A stretch of DNA of 9,117 bases from Pyramidobacter sp. (GTDB taxonomy: Bacteria; Synergistota; Synergistia; Synergistales; Dethiosulfovibrionaceae). Within the stretch, counting starts at the first letter, position 1, and each line of letters starts with the position of its first letter. Shown here piece after piece: positions 1 to 6,163 of this stretch. The stretch covers positions 1 through 9,117 of the forward strand of contig JAEEUD010000057.1 of the NCBI GenBank assembly GCA_016286835.1, in the 5' to 3' direction. A model generated the notes under the pieces. It saw nothing but the letters and a program-made list of their open reading frames with translations, had not been told where the DNA came from and ran no database searches. Position numbers and translations under genes: made by a program.

Positions 1-1797
1 GGCGATATCAGCGTCGAGCGAATGACCGTGGACGGCGACTACACGTTTGTCGACAAAGAGGAAGGCTCGTTTGCGGCGAAGACGCTGGAGATCAAAAGCG
101 GCATCGTCGAGTTTGAACGCGAGATCACGGCGCACGAAGGCATCCTTTCGGGCGGCAGCCTGAAACTGACCAAACAGCTGACGGTGAAAAAGGCTTTCAC
201 TCAGAAGAGCGGCACCACGCTGAACATCGACGTGGCAAACCTTGAACCGGCGCTGAAGGGCGTCGGCACCGAAAACCCCACGCTGACGATCGAGGAGAAG
301 GCGTCGCTGTACCTGAAAGGCGCGGAGACCGGCAAGAGCTACCGCGTGGCCGAGGGATTCGATGTCGTAAGCGCCTGGAAGGACGATTATGTGACGGGCA
401 CCGCGGCACCCGAAGACGACACGTACACCGTCGAATACCGCGTCAGTACCGATGACTCTGCCGGCGCGGTCGACATCAACGTCACGAAAGTGGCGGCCAA
501 CCAAGACCCCGGCCCCGCCCGCCATATCTTCACGGCGGGGATGGCGCTGCGCAACGCAAATACCATCGGCACGCAGCTGCAGAACCGCAGCATTGAACTG
601 CTGAACAGGCCGCTTGACCCGCTCGCCTTCGCCAACGGCTTCATGCCGCTGGAGAAAGGCAAGATCGGCGGCGTCTGGGCCACGCCATGGTACACGCATA
701 CCCGTGTGGACAACGAGAACGCTGATATGAAGTTCAAGAACTACGGCGTCACCCTCGGCGCTGATAAACTGCTGAACCACAATACGATCGGCGGCGTCGC
801 CGTCAATCTCGGCAACACCGAAGGCCGCGGCCGCGGCGAGTTCGAGGGCAACGACAGCGACGGCAAGCACTTTGGCATTTCGCTGTACGGCGCGCGCGAT
901 TTCGGCCGCTTCACCCTGACCGGCGATATCGGTTACAACTGGCACAAGGACGACTACGACAGCACCGTGGACGGCAAATTCTATCACGCCCGCGGCGTGA
1001 AAAGCCGCGTCTTCTCGATGGGCGGCACGGCGTGGTGGAACCTGCCTTCCCGCGGCAAAATGAGCGTGAAGCCGTTCCTGGGCCTGAGATACAGCAATTT
1101 CAGCATGAACGGTTTCGACGACGAGAAGGACGGCAAGGCGTGGGCCCGCGTTGACAGCGACAGCGCCAGCCAGTGGCTCGTCCCCGTCGGCTTCAAGTTC
1201 GACTGGCAGCCCATGACCACGAAGAGCGGCTGGAAGATCAAACCCACTGCCGAACTGGCCTATGTCTTCGCCGGCGGCGACCGCGAGCTGAGCGTGCGGC
1301 AGACCAACTTCTCCGGCGGCGGCACGGGCCGCAGCACGCAGCTGCTGTCCGACCGCGACAACTTCCGCGCCTCCATCGGCCTCGACGCGAAGAAGAAGAA
1401 CGTCACCGTCGGCCTCGGCGTGAACACCCTGCTCTCCAGCAGCCAGAAGGACATCGGCGTCAACGCGACCGTGCGCGTCGATCTGGAAAGCGGCCGCAGA
1501 TTTGGCCGCGGCGCCTCCGAAAAGTCTGAACGCGAGCTGCGCCGTGAACAGAACGCGGCGGTGAAGGCTCAGCCGGCGGCAGCGCAGGAGCGCCCGGCCG
1601 TCGCCAAGGCCGAAACTCCCGCGCCGCGCAAGAAGAGCTACAGCCCCGAGTTCAAGGCCATGGTCGTCATGGAGATCCTTGCCGGCGAGCGTCCGCTCGT
1701 GGACGTCTGCGCCGATCGCGGTCTGGACGCCGACATGGTGCGCGGCTGGAAGAAAGAACTGCTCGGAAAGCTGACAGCGCTGATGATCAGCCAGTAA
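1..1797 (+). CDS. Autotransporter C-terminal part: passenger end, beta-barrel and HTH_Tnp-like tail (5' partial)
   Basis: This is a type V secretion protein; the reading frame is open from base 1, so the N-terminus lies outside the window. Counting residues from base 1, 1 to about 180 are passenger-like, with short repetitive beta-strand segments rich in T, V, G and K. About 180-215 looks like the linker helix that plugs the barrel. About 220-501 alternates polar and aromatic residues (GKIGGVWATPWY at its start, VNATVRVDLESGRRF at its end), and its ~280 residues fit an outer-membrane autotransporter barrel. Such barrels normally end the protein on an aromatic residue. Here F501 is followed by ~97 more residues: a charged A/P/K/E-rich linker (502-545), then a segment (547-598) resembling the IS3-type OrfA helix-turn-helix (YSPEFKAMVVMEIL, then VRGWKKELL). 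Base composition does not change across the junction. The barrel call is firm; the role of the tail is unknown and the passenger's function cannot be read. Confidence 0.85.
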   Translation, partial: GDISVERMTVDGDYTFVDKEEGSFAAKTLEIKSGIVEFEREITAHEGILSGGSLKLTKQLTVKKAFTQKSGTTLNIDVANLEPALKGVGTENPTLTIEEKASLYLKGAETGKSYRVAEGFDVVSAWKDDYVTGTAAPEDDTYTVEYRVSTDDSAGAVDINVTKVAANQDPGPARHIFTAGMALRNANTIGTQLQNRSIELLNRPLDPLAFANGFMPLEKGKIGGVWATPWYTHTRVDNENADMKFKNYGVTLGADKLLNHNTIGGVAVNLGNTEGRGRGEFEGNDSDGKHFGISLYGARDFGRFTLTGDIGYNWHKDDYDSTVDGKFYHARGVKSRVFSMGGTAWWNLPSRGKMSVKPFLGLRYSNFSMNGFDDEKDGKAWARVDSDSASQWLVPVGFKFDWQPMTTKSGWKIKPTAELAYVFAGGDRELSVRQTNFSGGGTGRSTQLLSDRDNFRASIGLDAKKKNVTVGLGVNTLLSSSQKDIGVNATVRVDLESGRRFGRGASEKSERELRREQNAAVKAQPAAAQERPAVAKAETPAPRKKSYSPEFKAMVVMEILAGERPLVDVCADRGLDADMVRGWKKELLGKLTALMISQ

Positions 1798-1817
1798 AAC
1801 GGTAGGGGAACGTTTTC

Positions 1818-1850
1818 ATTCAAAATCTTCAACACGAAGACACGAAGAAA
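1818..1850 (+). repeat. Intergenic repeat copy A (ACACGAAG units)
   Basis: ATTCAAAATCTTCA is followed by two tandem 8-nt units ACACGAAG and then AAA. It is the first of four related copies in the window and lies 20 nt after the autotransporter stop codon. Confidence 0.6.
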
Positions 1851-1859
1851 TGCATAAGC

Positions 1860-1902
1860 AAAAGAGCAGGGACGGCTCCGTTGGGGCTGTCCCTGCTCTT
1901 TT
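1860..1902 (+). terminator. Rho-independent terminator after the autotransporter
   Basis: A perfect 14-bp stem pairs AAAAGAGCAGGGAC (1860-1873) with GTCCCTGCTCTTTT (1889-1902). The inner bases 1874-1879 and 1883-1888 can extend the stem with two G-U pairs, leaving a 3-nt loop. The stem begins with four A and ends with four T, so it could stop transcription from either side. It lies 62 nt after the autotransporter stop codon. Confidence 0.85.
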
Positions 1903-1928
1903 GATGCTTGTCAGCTATGAAGATTTTA

Positions 1929-1963
1929 ATTCAAAGCCTTAGGCACGAAGACACAAAGAAAAT
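1929..1963 (+). repeat. Intergenic repeat copy B
   Basis: ATTCAAAGCC, a short spacer, then GGCACGAAG, ACACAAAG and AAAAT. It has the same architecture as copy A. Its right 22 bases (1942-1963) form an imperfect inverted repeat with 1993-2014 (20 of 22 positions match, 29-nt spacer). Confidence 0.6.
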
Positions 1964-1992
1964 CAGAGGCAAACCGCAGGGGTGTCACTTGT

Positions 1993-2032
1993 ATTTTCTT
2001 CGTGTCTTTGTGCCTTCGTGTCGGATTTGAAT
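1993..2032 (-). repeat. Intergenic repeat copy C (inverted)
   Basis: Read on the minus strand it runs ATTCAAATCC, then GACACGAAG, GCACAAAG, ACACGAAG and AAAAT, giving three tandem 8-nt units. It faces copy B, so transcripts across 1942-2014 could fold into a long hairpin. Confidence 0.6.
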
Positions 2033-2048
2033 TTAAAGTCCGTTTTCC

Positions 2049-2077
2049 TTGACAAACGTCGCTGGGTTCGGTATTTT
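2049..2077 (+). promoter_or_regulatory. Sigma70-type promoter for larA
   Basis: TTGACA at 2049-2054 is a perfect -35 hexamer. TATTTT at 2072-2077 matches the -10 consensus at four of six positions, with the ideal 17-bp spacer. The expected start is near 2084, giving a leader of about 39 nt before the larA start codon. Confidence 0.7.
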
Positions 2078-2122
2078 TGCTTTGATGCTGTACCTATTTG
2101 TCCGAAATGCAGGAGGTCTTCG

Positions 2123-3400
2123 ATGATGAAAGAATACACGTTTGCCTACGGCCGCGGCAGCAAGACGTTCTCGCTCGACGAGTCCCGCGTATTGCAGACG
2201 ATCGAGATGCCCGACACGCCGCCGCTGGCAGATATCAGGGCGGCCGTGCTCGAGGCTATTGCGCATCCTATCGGCTGCGCGCCGCTGGCTGAGAGGGTCA
2301 GGCCGGGCGATACGGTGACTTTTATCTGCAACGACCCGACGCGCGTGGCCAACAGCTTCGATTTCATGCCCGTGCTTGTGGACGAGCTGAATCGTCTCGG
2401 TGTGCCCGATGAGAACATGCAGATCGTCTTCGCACTCGGCACGCACCGCCTGATGACGCCGGAAGAGATGCGCGATGCCGTTGGCGAGAACGTTGCTTCG
2501 CGCCTTGCGATGTTCAACAGCGACGCGAATGTTCCGGGCGACTTCGACTATTTCGGCGCCACCAGCCGTTTTACGCCCGTGCTGATCAACAAGCGCATCT
2601 GCCATTCCGACCACGTTATTTTGACGGGCACGATCGTGCACCACTTTTTCAGCGGTTACGGCGGCGGGAGAAAGGCCGTTTTCCCCGGCTGCGCGGCGAT
2701 GGAGTCGATCCGTCACAACCACAGCTTCATGCGCGATCCGCGTTCCGGTCTCGGCAAGGCGGAGGGCAATCCCGTCTATGACGACCAGATGGAGGCCGTC
2801 GCGCTGTGGGCGAAAGGGCGCAGCGTGTTCCTGTTCAACGCCGTGCTCGACGCGCAGCATCGCTTTCTGAAGATGTTCGCGGGCGACTGGGCCGCGGCGC
2901 ATAAAGAGGCGTGCAGGTTCGTCGATCAGGTCTACGGCGTGCCGATCAAGCAGAAGGCCGACATCGTCATCGCCAGCTGCGGCGGCTGGCCCAAGGACAT
3001 CAACGTCTACCAGATGCAGAAGACGATGGACAACGCCGTGCTCGCCGTGCACGAGGGCGGCTGCGTCGTGCTGCTGGCCGAGTGCGAGGAGGGCAGCGGC
3101 AGCAAAGTGCTGGAGGAGACGTGCCGCCGCCTGAAAAGCCCCGAGGCGATCGAAGCCGATCTGGCGAAGCATTTTGTCATCGGCGAGCATAAGGCCTACG
3201 CGATCACGCGGCTGATGAAAAAGGCGCATTTCATCCTCGTCACCGGCCTTGACCGCACGCTGGCAAAGGATATGTTCTTCACCGGCGCTGTCGATTCTGT
3301 CGATGAAGCCATGCGCGTTGCCGAGCAGATCGTCGGCAAGGATTCGACCGTCGCCCTGATGCCGACCGGCAGTCTCACCGTGCCGCTGTATCGGGGATAG
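2123..3400 (+). CDS. larA: LarA-family nickel-pincer racemase (lactate racemase or a related 2-hydroxyacid racemase)
   Basis: LarA enzymes interconvert D- and L-2-hydroxy acids by hydride transfer to a nickel-pincer nucleotide cofactor (NPN) in the cytoplasm. With the start at 2123 the protein is 425 residues, the usual family length. Visible signatures are DPTR (71-74), GTHR with H108, H173/H174, GYGGGRKAVFPG with K184 (the lysine that tethers the cofactor) and H200 in RHNH (nickel ligand). Q297 and K300 lie in the substrate-binding region. These positions nearly coincide with those known for Lactiplantibacillus plantarum LarA. AGGAGG at 2111-2116 lies 6 nt before the ATG at 2123; ATG 2126 is a possible alternative. 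The frame also reads through from a GTG at 1982, but that extension crosses repeat C and the promoter. No larB, larC or larE is in the window. The family has members with other 2-hydroxy acid substrates, so lactate is likely but not proven. Confidence 0.88.
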   Translation: MMKEYTFAYGRGSKTFSLDESRVLQTIEMPDTPPLADIRAAVLEAIAHPIGCAPLAERVRPGDTVTFICNDPTRVANSFDFMPVLVDELNRLGVPDENMQIVFALGTHRLMTPEEMRDAVGENVASRLAMFNSDANVPGDFDYFGATSRFTPVLINKRICHSDHVILTGTIVHHFFSGYGGGRKAVFPGCAAMESIRHNHSFMRDPRSGLGKAEGNPVYDDQMEAVALWAKGRSVFLFNAVLDAQHRFLKMFAGDWAAAHKEACRFVDQVYGVPIKQKADIVIASCGGWPKDINVYQMQKTMDNAVLAVHEGGCVVLLAECEEGSGSKVLEETCRRLKSPEAIEADLAKHFVIGEHKAYAITRLMKKAHFILVTGLDRTLAKDMFFTGAVDSVDEAMRVAEQIVGKDSTVALMPTGSLTVPLYRG

Positions 3401-3428
3401 GAGAAAAACAAACGGATCTTAAAAGTGC

Positions 3429-3470
3429 GGCGGGAACCGAAAGCGATCTTCCGGTTCCCGCCTCATTTTT
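3429..3470. terminator. Hairpin terminator between convergent genes
   Basis: GGCGGGAACCG (3429-3439) pairs perfectly with CGGTTCCCGCC (3452-3462) across a 12-nt loop, followed by TCATTTTT on the plus strand. It begins 28 nt after the larA stop codon. On the minus strand the hairpin is followed by GCACTTTT and lies 18 nt beyond the antiporter stop codon, so it may serve both genes, better for larA. Confidence 0.8.
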
Positions 3471-3480
3471 GTGCAGAGTG

Positions 3481-4782
3481 TTACGCCGATTTTTTCAGAA
3501 TGAACGATCCGGCCAGCCGCCACAGCGGCAGCAGGTACAGATAGCAAGCGGCGAGCATCGAAAGCGTCGGAGCGCCGGCGGCGGTCAGCGGCACGCTGCC
3601 GGCGATCGACCAAGGGACGAGCGCCGCGATGACGACGACGGAATCCTCGATGTCGAGCGCCAGCTGCTCCTTCTTTTCGGGCAGCGTGTCGCACAGCTGC
3701 GCCGTGAGCAGGATGGCGAGCGACTGATTGCAGGCGATCATGCTTGTGACGGCCGACGTGGCGAGCGTCGCGGCAAACGGCGACGAGCGGTGCGCCAGAC
3801 TTTCGACGGCGCGTTTGGCCTCGTCGAGCAGGCCGGTCTTCCGAAAGATGCCCGAGTACGACGACGACAGGCAGACGATGCCGCTCACTCTCAGCATCGA
3901 AGCGATACCTCCGCCGTTCATCATTGCGCCTACCTGCGCGTCCGCGGCGTGAAAACCGCTCCAGACCATTTTCAGCAGTTCAGGCGCGGGAACGTTCTGC
4001 AGGAACAGGCAGAGCGGCACGGCCGCGGCGATGCTGGCCGTCATGGCTGCCTTGACGCGCACGCGCAGCGCTGACAGGACCATGATGACGACGGCGGGAA
4101 TAAGCGCGGCCCAGTGCAGAGCGAATTCACGTCCGAACAGCGCGCGCAGGTCGGGCGTCTGTCCGCCGGCCGTGCCGCGCAGGCCGAGAAGACCGTAGAC
4201 GGCGCAGGAGATCAGGAAGGGCACGAGCGCCGAGCGCATCATGCGGTGGATGTTGTCGAAGATGTCCGTTCCCGTCAGCTCGGCCGTGAGCAGCGCGCTC
4301 GTGGAAACGGGCGAACAGCGGTCGCCGAAGAACACGCCCGACAGGATCGCTCCGCCAGTGAGCACGGGAGAAACGCCCATCGCCCCGCCCATCGTCGCAC
4401 AGATCACGCCCATCGTCGCCGCCGAACCGAACGACGTGCCCGTAAGCAGCGACACGCCGCAGCAGAGCAGGAACGTCATGAGCAGGAATACTCCCGGCCG
4501 GATCAGCCCGGAAGCCGAGACGACGAGCACGGGAATGGTCCCGGCTGCGCGCCAGAAGGCCGTGAGCACGCCGATGAGCATGAACGTGATGAGGATGTTG
4601 CGCACGGATTTGACGCCGTCCAGCGCCATGCGCGTCAGTTCGCCCCAGGAGAACTTTTTGTGCCGCCCGTAAATCAGAAACAGGACAAGTCCCGCCGCGA
4701 GCGCGTACAGGACCGGTGCGTCGAGCACGAGGCAGAGCGTCAGCCCTGCACAGAACAGTCCCAGCGTCAGCCATTCGATCAT
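3481..4782 (-). CDS. NhaC-family Na+/H+ antiporter (possibly malate/lactate exchanger, MleN-like)
   Basis: This is an integral inner-membrane transporter of 433 residues with many hydrophobic segments. NhaC-family signatures are visible: GTSFGSAATMG (115-125), GGAILSGVFFGDRCSPVSTS (143-162), NGGGIASML (289-297) and CNQSLAI (341-347). Characterised family members exchange Na+ for H+; Bacillus subtilis MleN couples malate uptake to lactate and Na+ movement. The frame is open far upstream to 5259, but the membrane protein begins at MIEWLTLG. That ATG (4782-4780) follows AGAAAGGA on the minus strand with 8 nt spacing, so I place the start there. The gene is convergent with larA, which makes a hydroxy-acid/Na+ role attractive but unproven. 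It is divergent from the MFS gene and shares a 138-nt control region with it. Substrate cannot be decided from sequence. Confidence 0.82.
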   Translation of the reverse strand: MIEWLTLGLFCAGLTLCLVLDAPVLYALAAGLVLFLIYGRHKKFSWGELTRMALDGVKSVRNILITFMLIGVLTAFWRAAGTIPVLVVSASGLIRPGVFLLMTFLLCCGVSLLTGTSFGSAATMGVICATMGGAMGVSPVLTGGAILSGVFFGDRCSPVSTSALLTAELTGTDIFDNIHRMMRSALVPFLISCAVYGLLGLRGTAGGQTPDLRALFGREFALHWAALIPAVVIMVLSALRVRVKAAMTASIAAAVPLCLFLQNVPAPELLKMVWSGFHAADAQVGAMMNGGGIASMLRVSGIVCLSSSYSGIFRKTGLLDEAKRAVESLAHRSSPFAATLATSAVTSMIACNQSLAILLTAQLCDTLPEKKEQLALDIEDSVVVIAALVPWSIAGSVPLTAAGAPTLSMLAACYLYLLPLWRLAGSFILKKSA

Positions 4783-4859
4783 GCGATCCGTCCTTTCTAA
4801 ATACGCACACGGGGAAAACGATAAATGTGAAGAAATTCCTCGTAATTCGCCCGAAATTT

Positions 4860-4875
4860 CGCTATAATTATAGCG
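4860..4875. promoter_or_regulatory. 16-bp palindrome with TATAAT on both strands, divergent control region
   Basis: CGCTATAATTATAGCG is a perfect palindrome. It contains TATAAT on the plus strand (4863-4868) and, by symmetry, on the minus strand (4872-4867). A second perfect palindrome, CGAAATTTCG (4852-4861), overlaps its left end. The plus -10 would place the MFS start near 4875 and a leader of about 46 nt. No good -35 hexamer is present for either direction, which hints at dependence on a regulator bound at the palindromes. Promoter function is inferred. Confidence 0.5.
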
Positions 4876-4920
4876 CGGCACTTGAAAATTGCATGTGTTT
4901 TTCTTTGGAGGAAACGGGAA

Positions 4921-6090
4921 ATGCTCGATGTGAAGAAATACCGGTGTTACGCGCTGTCGCTGGGGCATCTGTGCTCCGACGTGAATCAGGGGACGCTGGC
5001 GGCGCTGCTGCCGTACCTGATCGCTGCGTACAAATTCGATTACGCGACGGCGGCGTCGCTGGTGATGGCCTCGAACATTGCCGGCTCGCTCATTCAGCCG
5101 CTGTTCGGCTTTATGGCCGACAAAAAATCGCGTCCCTGGCTGATGCTCCTTGGCGTCTGCATGGCCGGCGGAGGGATGGCGGCCACGGGCGTGGTCTCCG
5201 GTTTCGCGGGGCTGTGCGTCGCCGTGATGATCAGCGGCATTGGCATTGCCATGTTCCATCCGCAGGCGGCGATGATCGTCAATCAGATCTCGACCGACGC
5301 TGACAGGGGCACGAATCTGGGCATTTTCTCGTTCGGCGGCAGCATGGGCTTTACGTTCGGGCCGCTCATGGCCGGCGCGTCGATCGGGCTGTTCGGGCTG
5401 AAAGGCACGCTCGTGTATCTGGTCTCGCCGCTGATCTTTGCCGTCGCCTACGCTGTCTTTTTCCGCGATATCGGGGAGGTCGCGCCGCGCCGGCGCGAAA
5501 AGCAGGAGAACGGCGCTGGCGCGGACGAGTGGGGCGAGTTCGCCAAGCTTTCCGTGCTCATCTTCGGACGCTCGATCGTCAACAGCGGCATCAACACGTT
5601 TACCGTGCTGTTCCTCTGCGCCGTCATGGGCCAGTCGCGGGCCATGGCCGGGACGCTTCTGAGCGCCTATTACGCGGTGGGCGCGTTCAGCTCGCTGTTG
5701 GGAGGACGGCTTTCAGACAAACTGGGGCACCGCAGGACGGCGCGCATGTCGTTCGCGATCCTGCTGCCGGCACTTGTCGTCTTCACGGCGGCGAAAGACG
5801 CCTGGCTGGCTGTGGCGATGCTCTTCCCGATGGCCGTGGGCGCGAACCTCGGTTTCAGTCCGATCGTGGCGCTGGGAGCGCGCTATCTGCCCGAACATGT
5901 CGGGCTCGCTTCGGGCCTGACGCTGGGCATGGCCGTCAGCGTCGGCGGCATCGTCGCGCCCGTGTTCGGACGCATCGGCGACCTCTGGGGGCTGCGAATG
6001 ACGTTCGCGGCCGTCGCCGCTCTGGCCGTCGTGCCGCTGCTGTTCGCGTTCCTGCTGAAAGAGCCGGGCGAAAGCAGAAAGAACGCGTGA
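4921..6090 (+). CDS. MFS transporter, Fsr (fosmidomycin resistance)-like
   Basis: This is a cytoplasmic-membrane proton-coupled carrier of 389 residues, consistent with 12 membrane segments in two halves. The N-terminus resembles the Fsr group: ALSLGHLCSDVNQGTLAALL (11-30), SLIQPLFGFMADKKSR (56-71) and GIAMFHPQAA (108-117). The MFS cytoplasmic-loop motif recurs in the second half as GGRLSDKLGHRR (251-262). A hydrophilic loop at about 183-207 separates the halves. The ATG at 4921 is preceded by GGAGG (4907-4911) with 9-nt spacing. A TTG at 4882 in frame is less likely because the added residues contain the ribosome-binding site and no family sequence. Fsr of E. coli exports fosmidomycin, but homologues vary in substrate, so the exported compound is unknown. 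The gene is divergent from the NhaC gene; the FAH gene follows after 73 nt. Confidence 0.82.
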   Translation: MLDVKKYRCYALSLGHLCSDVNQGTLAALLPYLIAAYKFDYATAASLVMASNIAGSLIQPLFGFMADKKSRPWLMLLGVCMAGGGMAATGVVSGFAGLCVAVMISGIGIAMFHPQAAMIVNQISTDADRGTNLGIFSFGGSMGFTFGPLMAGASIGLFGLKGTLVYLVSPLIFAVAYAVFFRDIGEVAPRRREKQENGAGADEWGEFAKLSVLIFGRSIVNSGINTFTVLFLCAVMGQSRAMAGTLLSAYYAVGAFSSLLGGRLSDKLGHRRTARMSFAILLPALVVFTAAKDAWLAVAMLFPMAVGANLGFSPIVALGARYLPEHVGLASGLTLGMAVSVGGIVAPVFGRIGDLWGLRMTFAAVAALAVVPLLFAFLLKEPGESRKNA

Positions 6091-6099
6091 GCGACGCTC

Positions 6100-6140
6100 T
6101 TGCTTTTTCGTGAGCAATCAACTATTCTCAGCCTGAGAAT
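6100..6140 (+). promoter_or_regulatory. Candidate promoter with operator-like palindrome before the FAH gene
   Basis: TTGCTT (6100-6105) and TATTCT (6123-6128) are 17 bp apart and are a plausible but weak -35/-10 pair. The perfect inverted repeat ATTCTCAG-C-CTGAGAAT (6124-6140) overlaps the -10 box, as a repressor operator would. It lies just ahead of the ribosome-binding site GAAAGGAG (6147-6154). The palindrome is certain; its function is inferred, and the regulator is not identifiable here. Confidence 0.45.
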
Positions 6141-6163
6141 TAAACTGAAAGGAGATCCTGCAC

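Noticed and set aside
1818..2032. CRISPR array formed by the repeated CACGAAG strings
   Set aside because: The units are 8 nt, directly adjacent, degenerate and in both orientations. There are no regular spacers and no cas genes.
1982..2122. Longer N-terminal start for larA at the GTG at 1982
   Set aside because: The extension runs through repeat C and the promoter, matches no LarA sequence, and would make the protein about 47 residues longer than the family. AGGAGG before 2123 supports the shorter form.
1621..2122. A full IS3-family insertion sequence beside the HTH tail
   Set aside because: No OrfB/integrase frame, no paired terminal inverted repeats and no target duplication were seen downstream of 1797; only the OrfA-like segment is present.
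2033..3229. 398-residue minus-strand open frame opposite larA
   Set aside because: It is antisense to a gene with intact catalytic motifs, with shadow-frame composition and no recognisable motif.
4783..5259. Extended start for the NhaC gene on the minus strand
   Set aside because: The upstream frame is antisense to the MFS gene and His/Arg/Gln-rich. The membrane protein begins at MIEWLTLG, directly after AGAAAGGA.
6089..6117. Terminator after the MFS gene (GAGC-GAC-GCTC followed by TTGCTTTTT)
   Set aside because: The stem is only 4 bp and overlaps the MFS stop codon, so it is too weak to call. The same T-rich stretch fits the -35 region of the FAH promoter.
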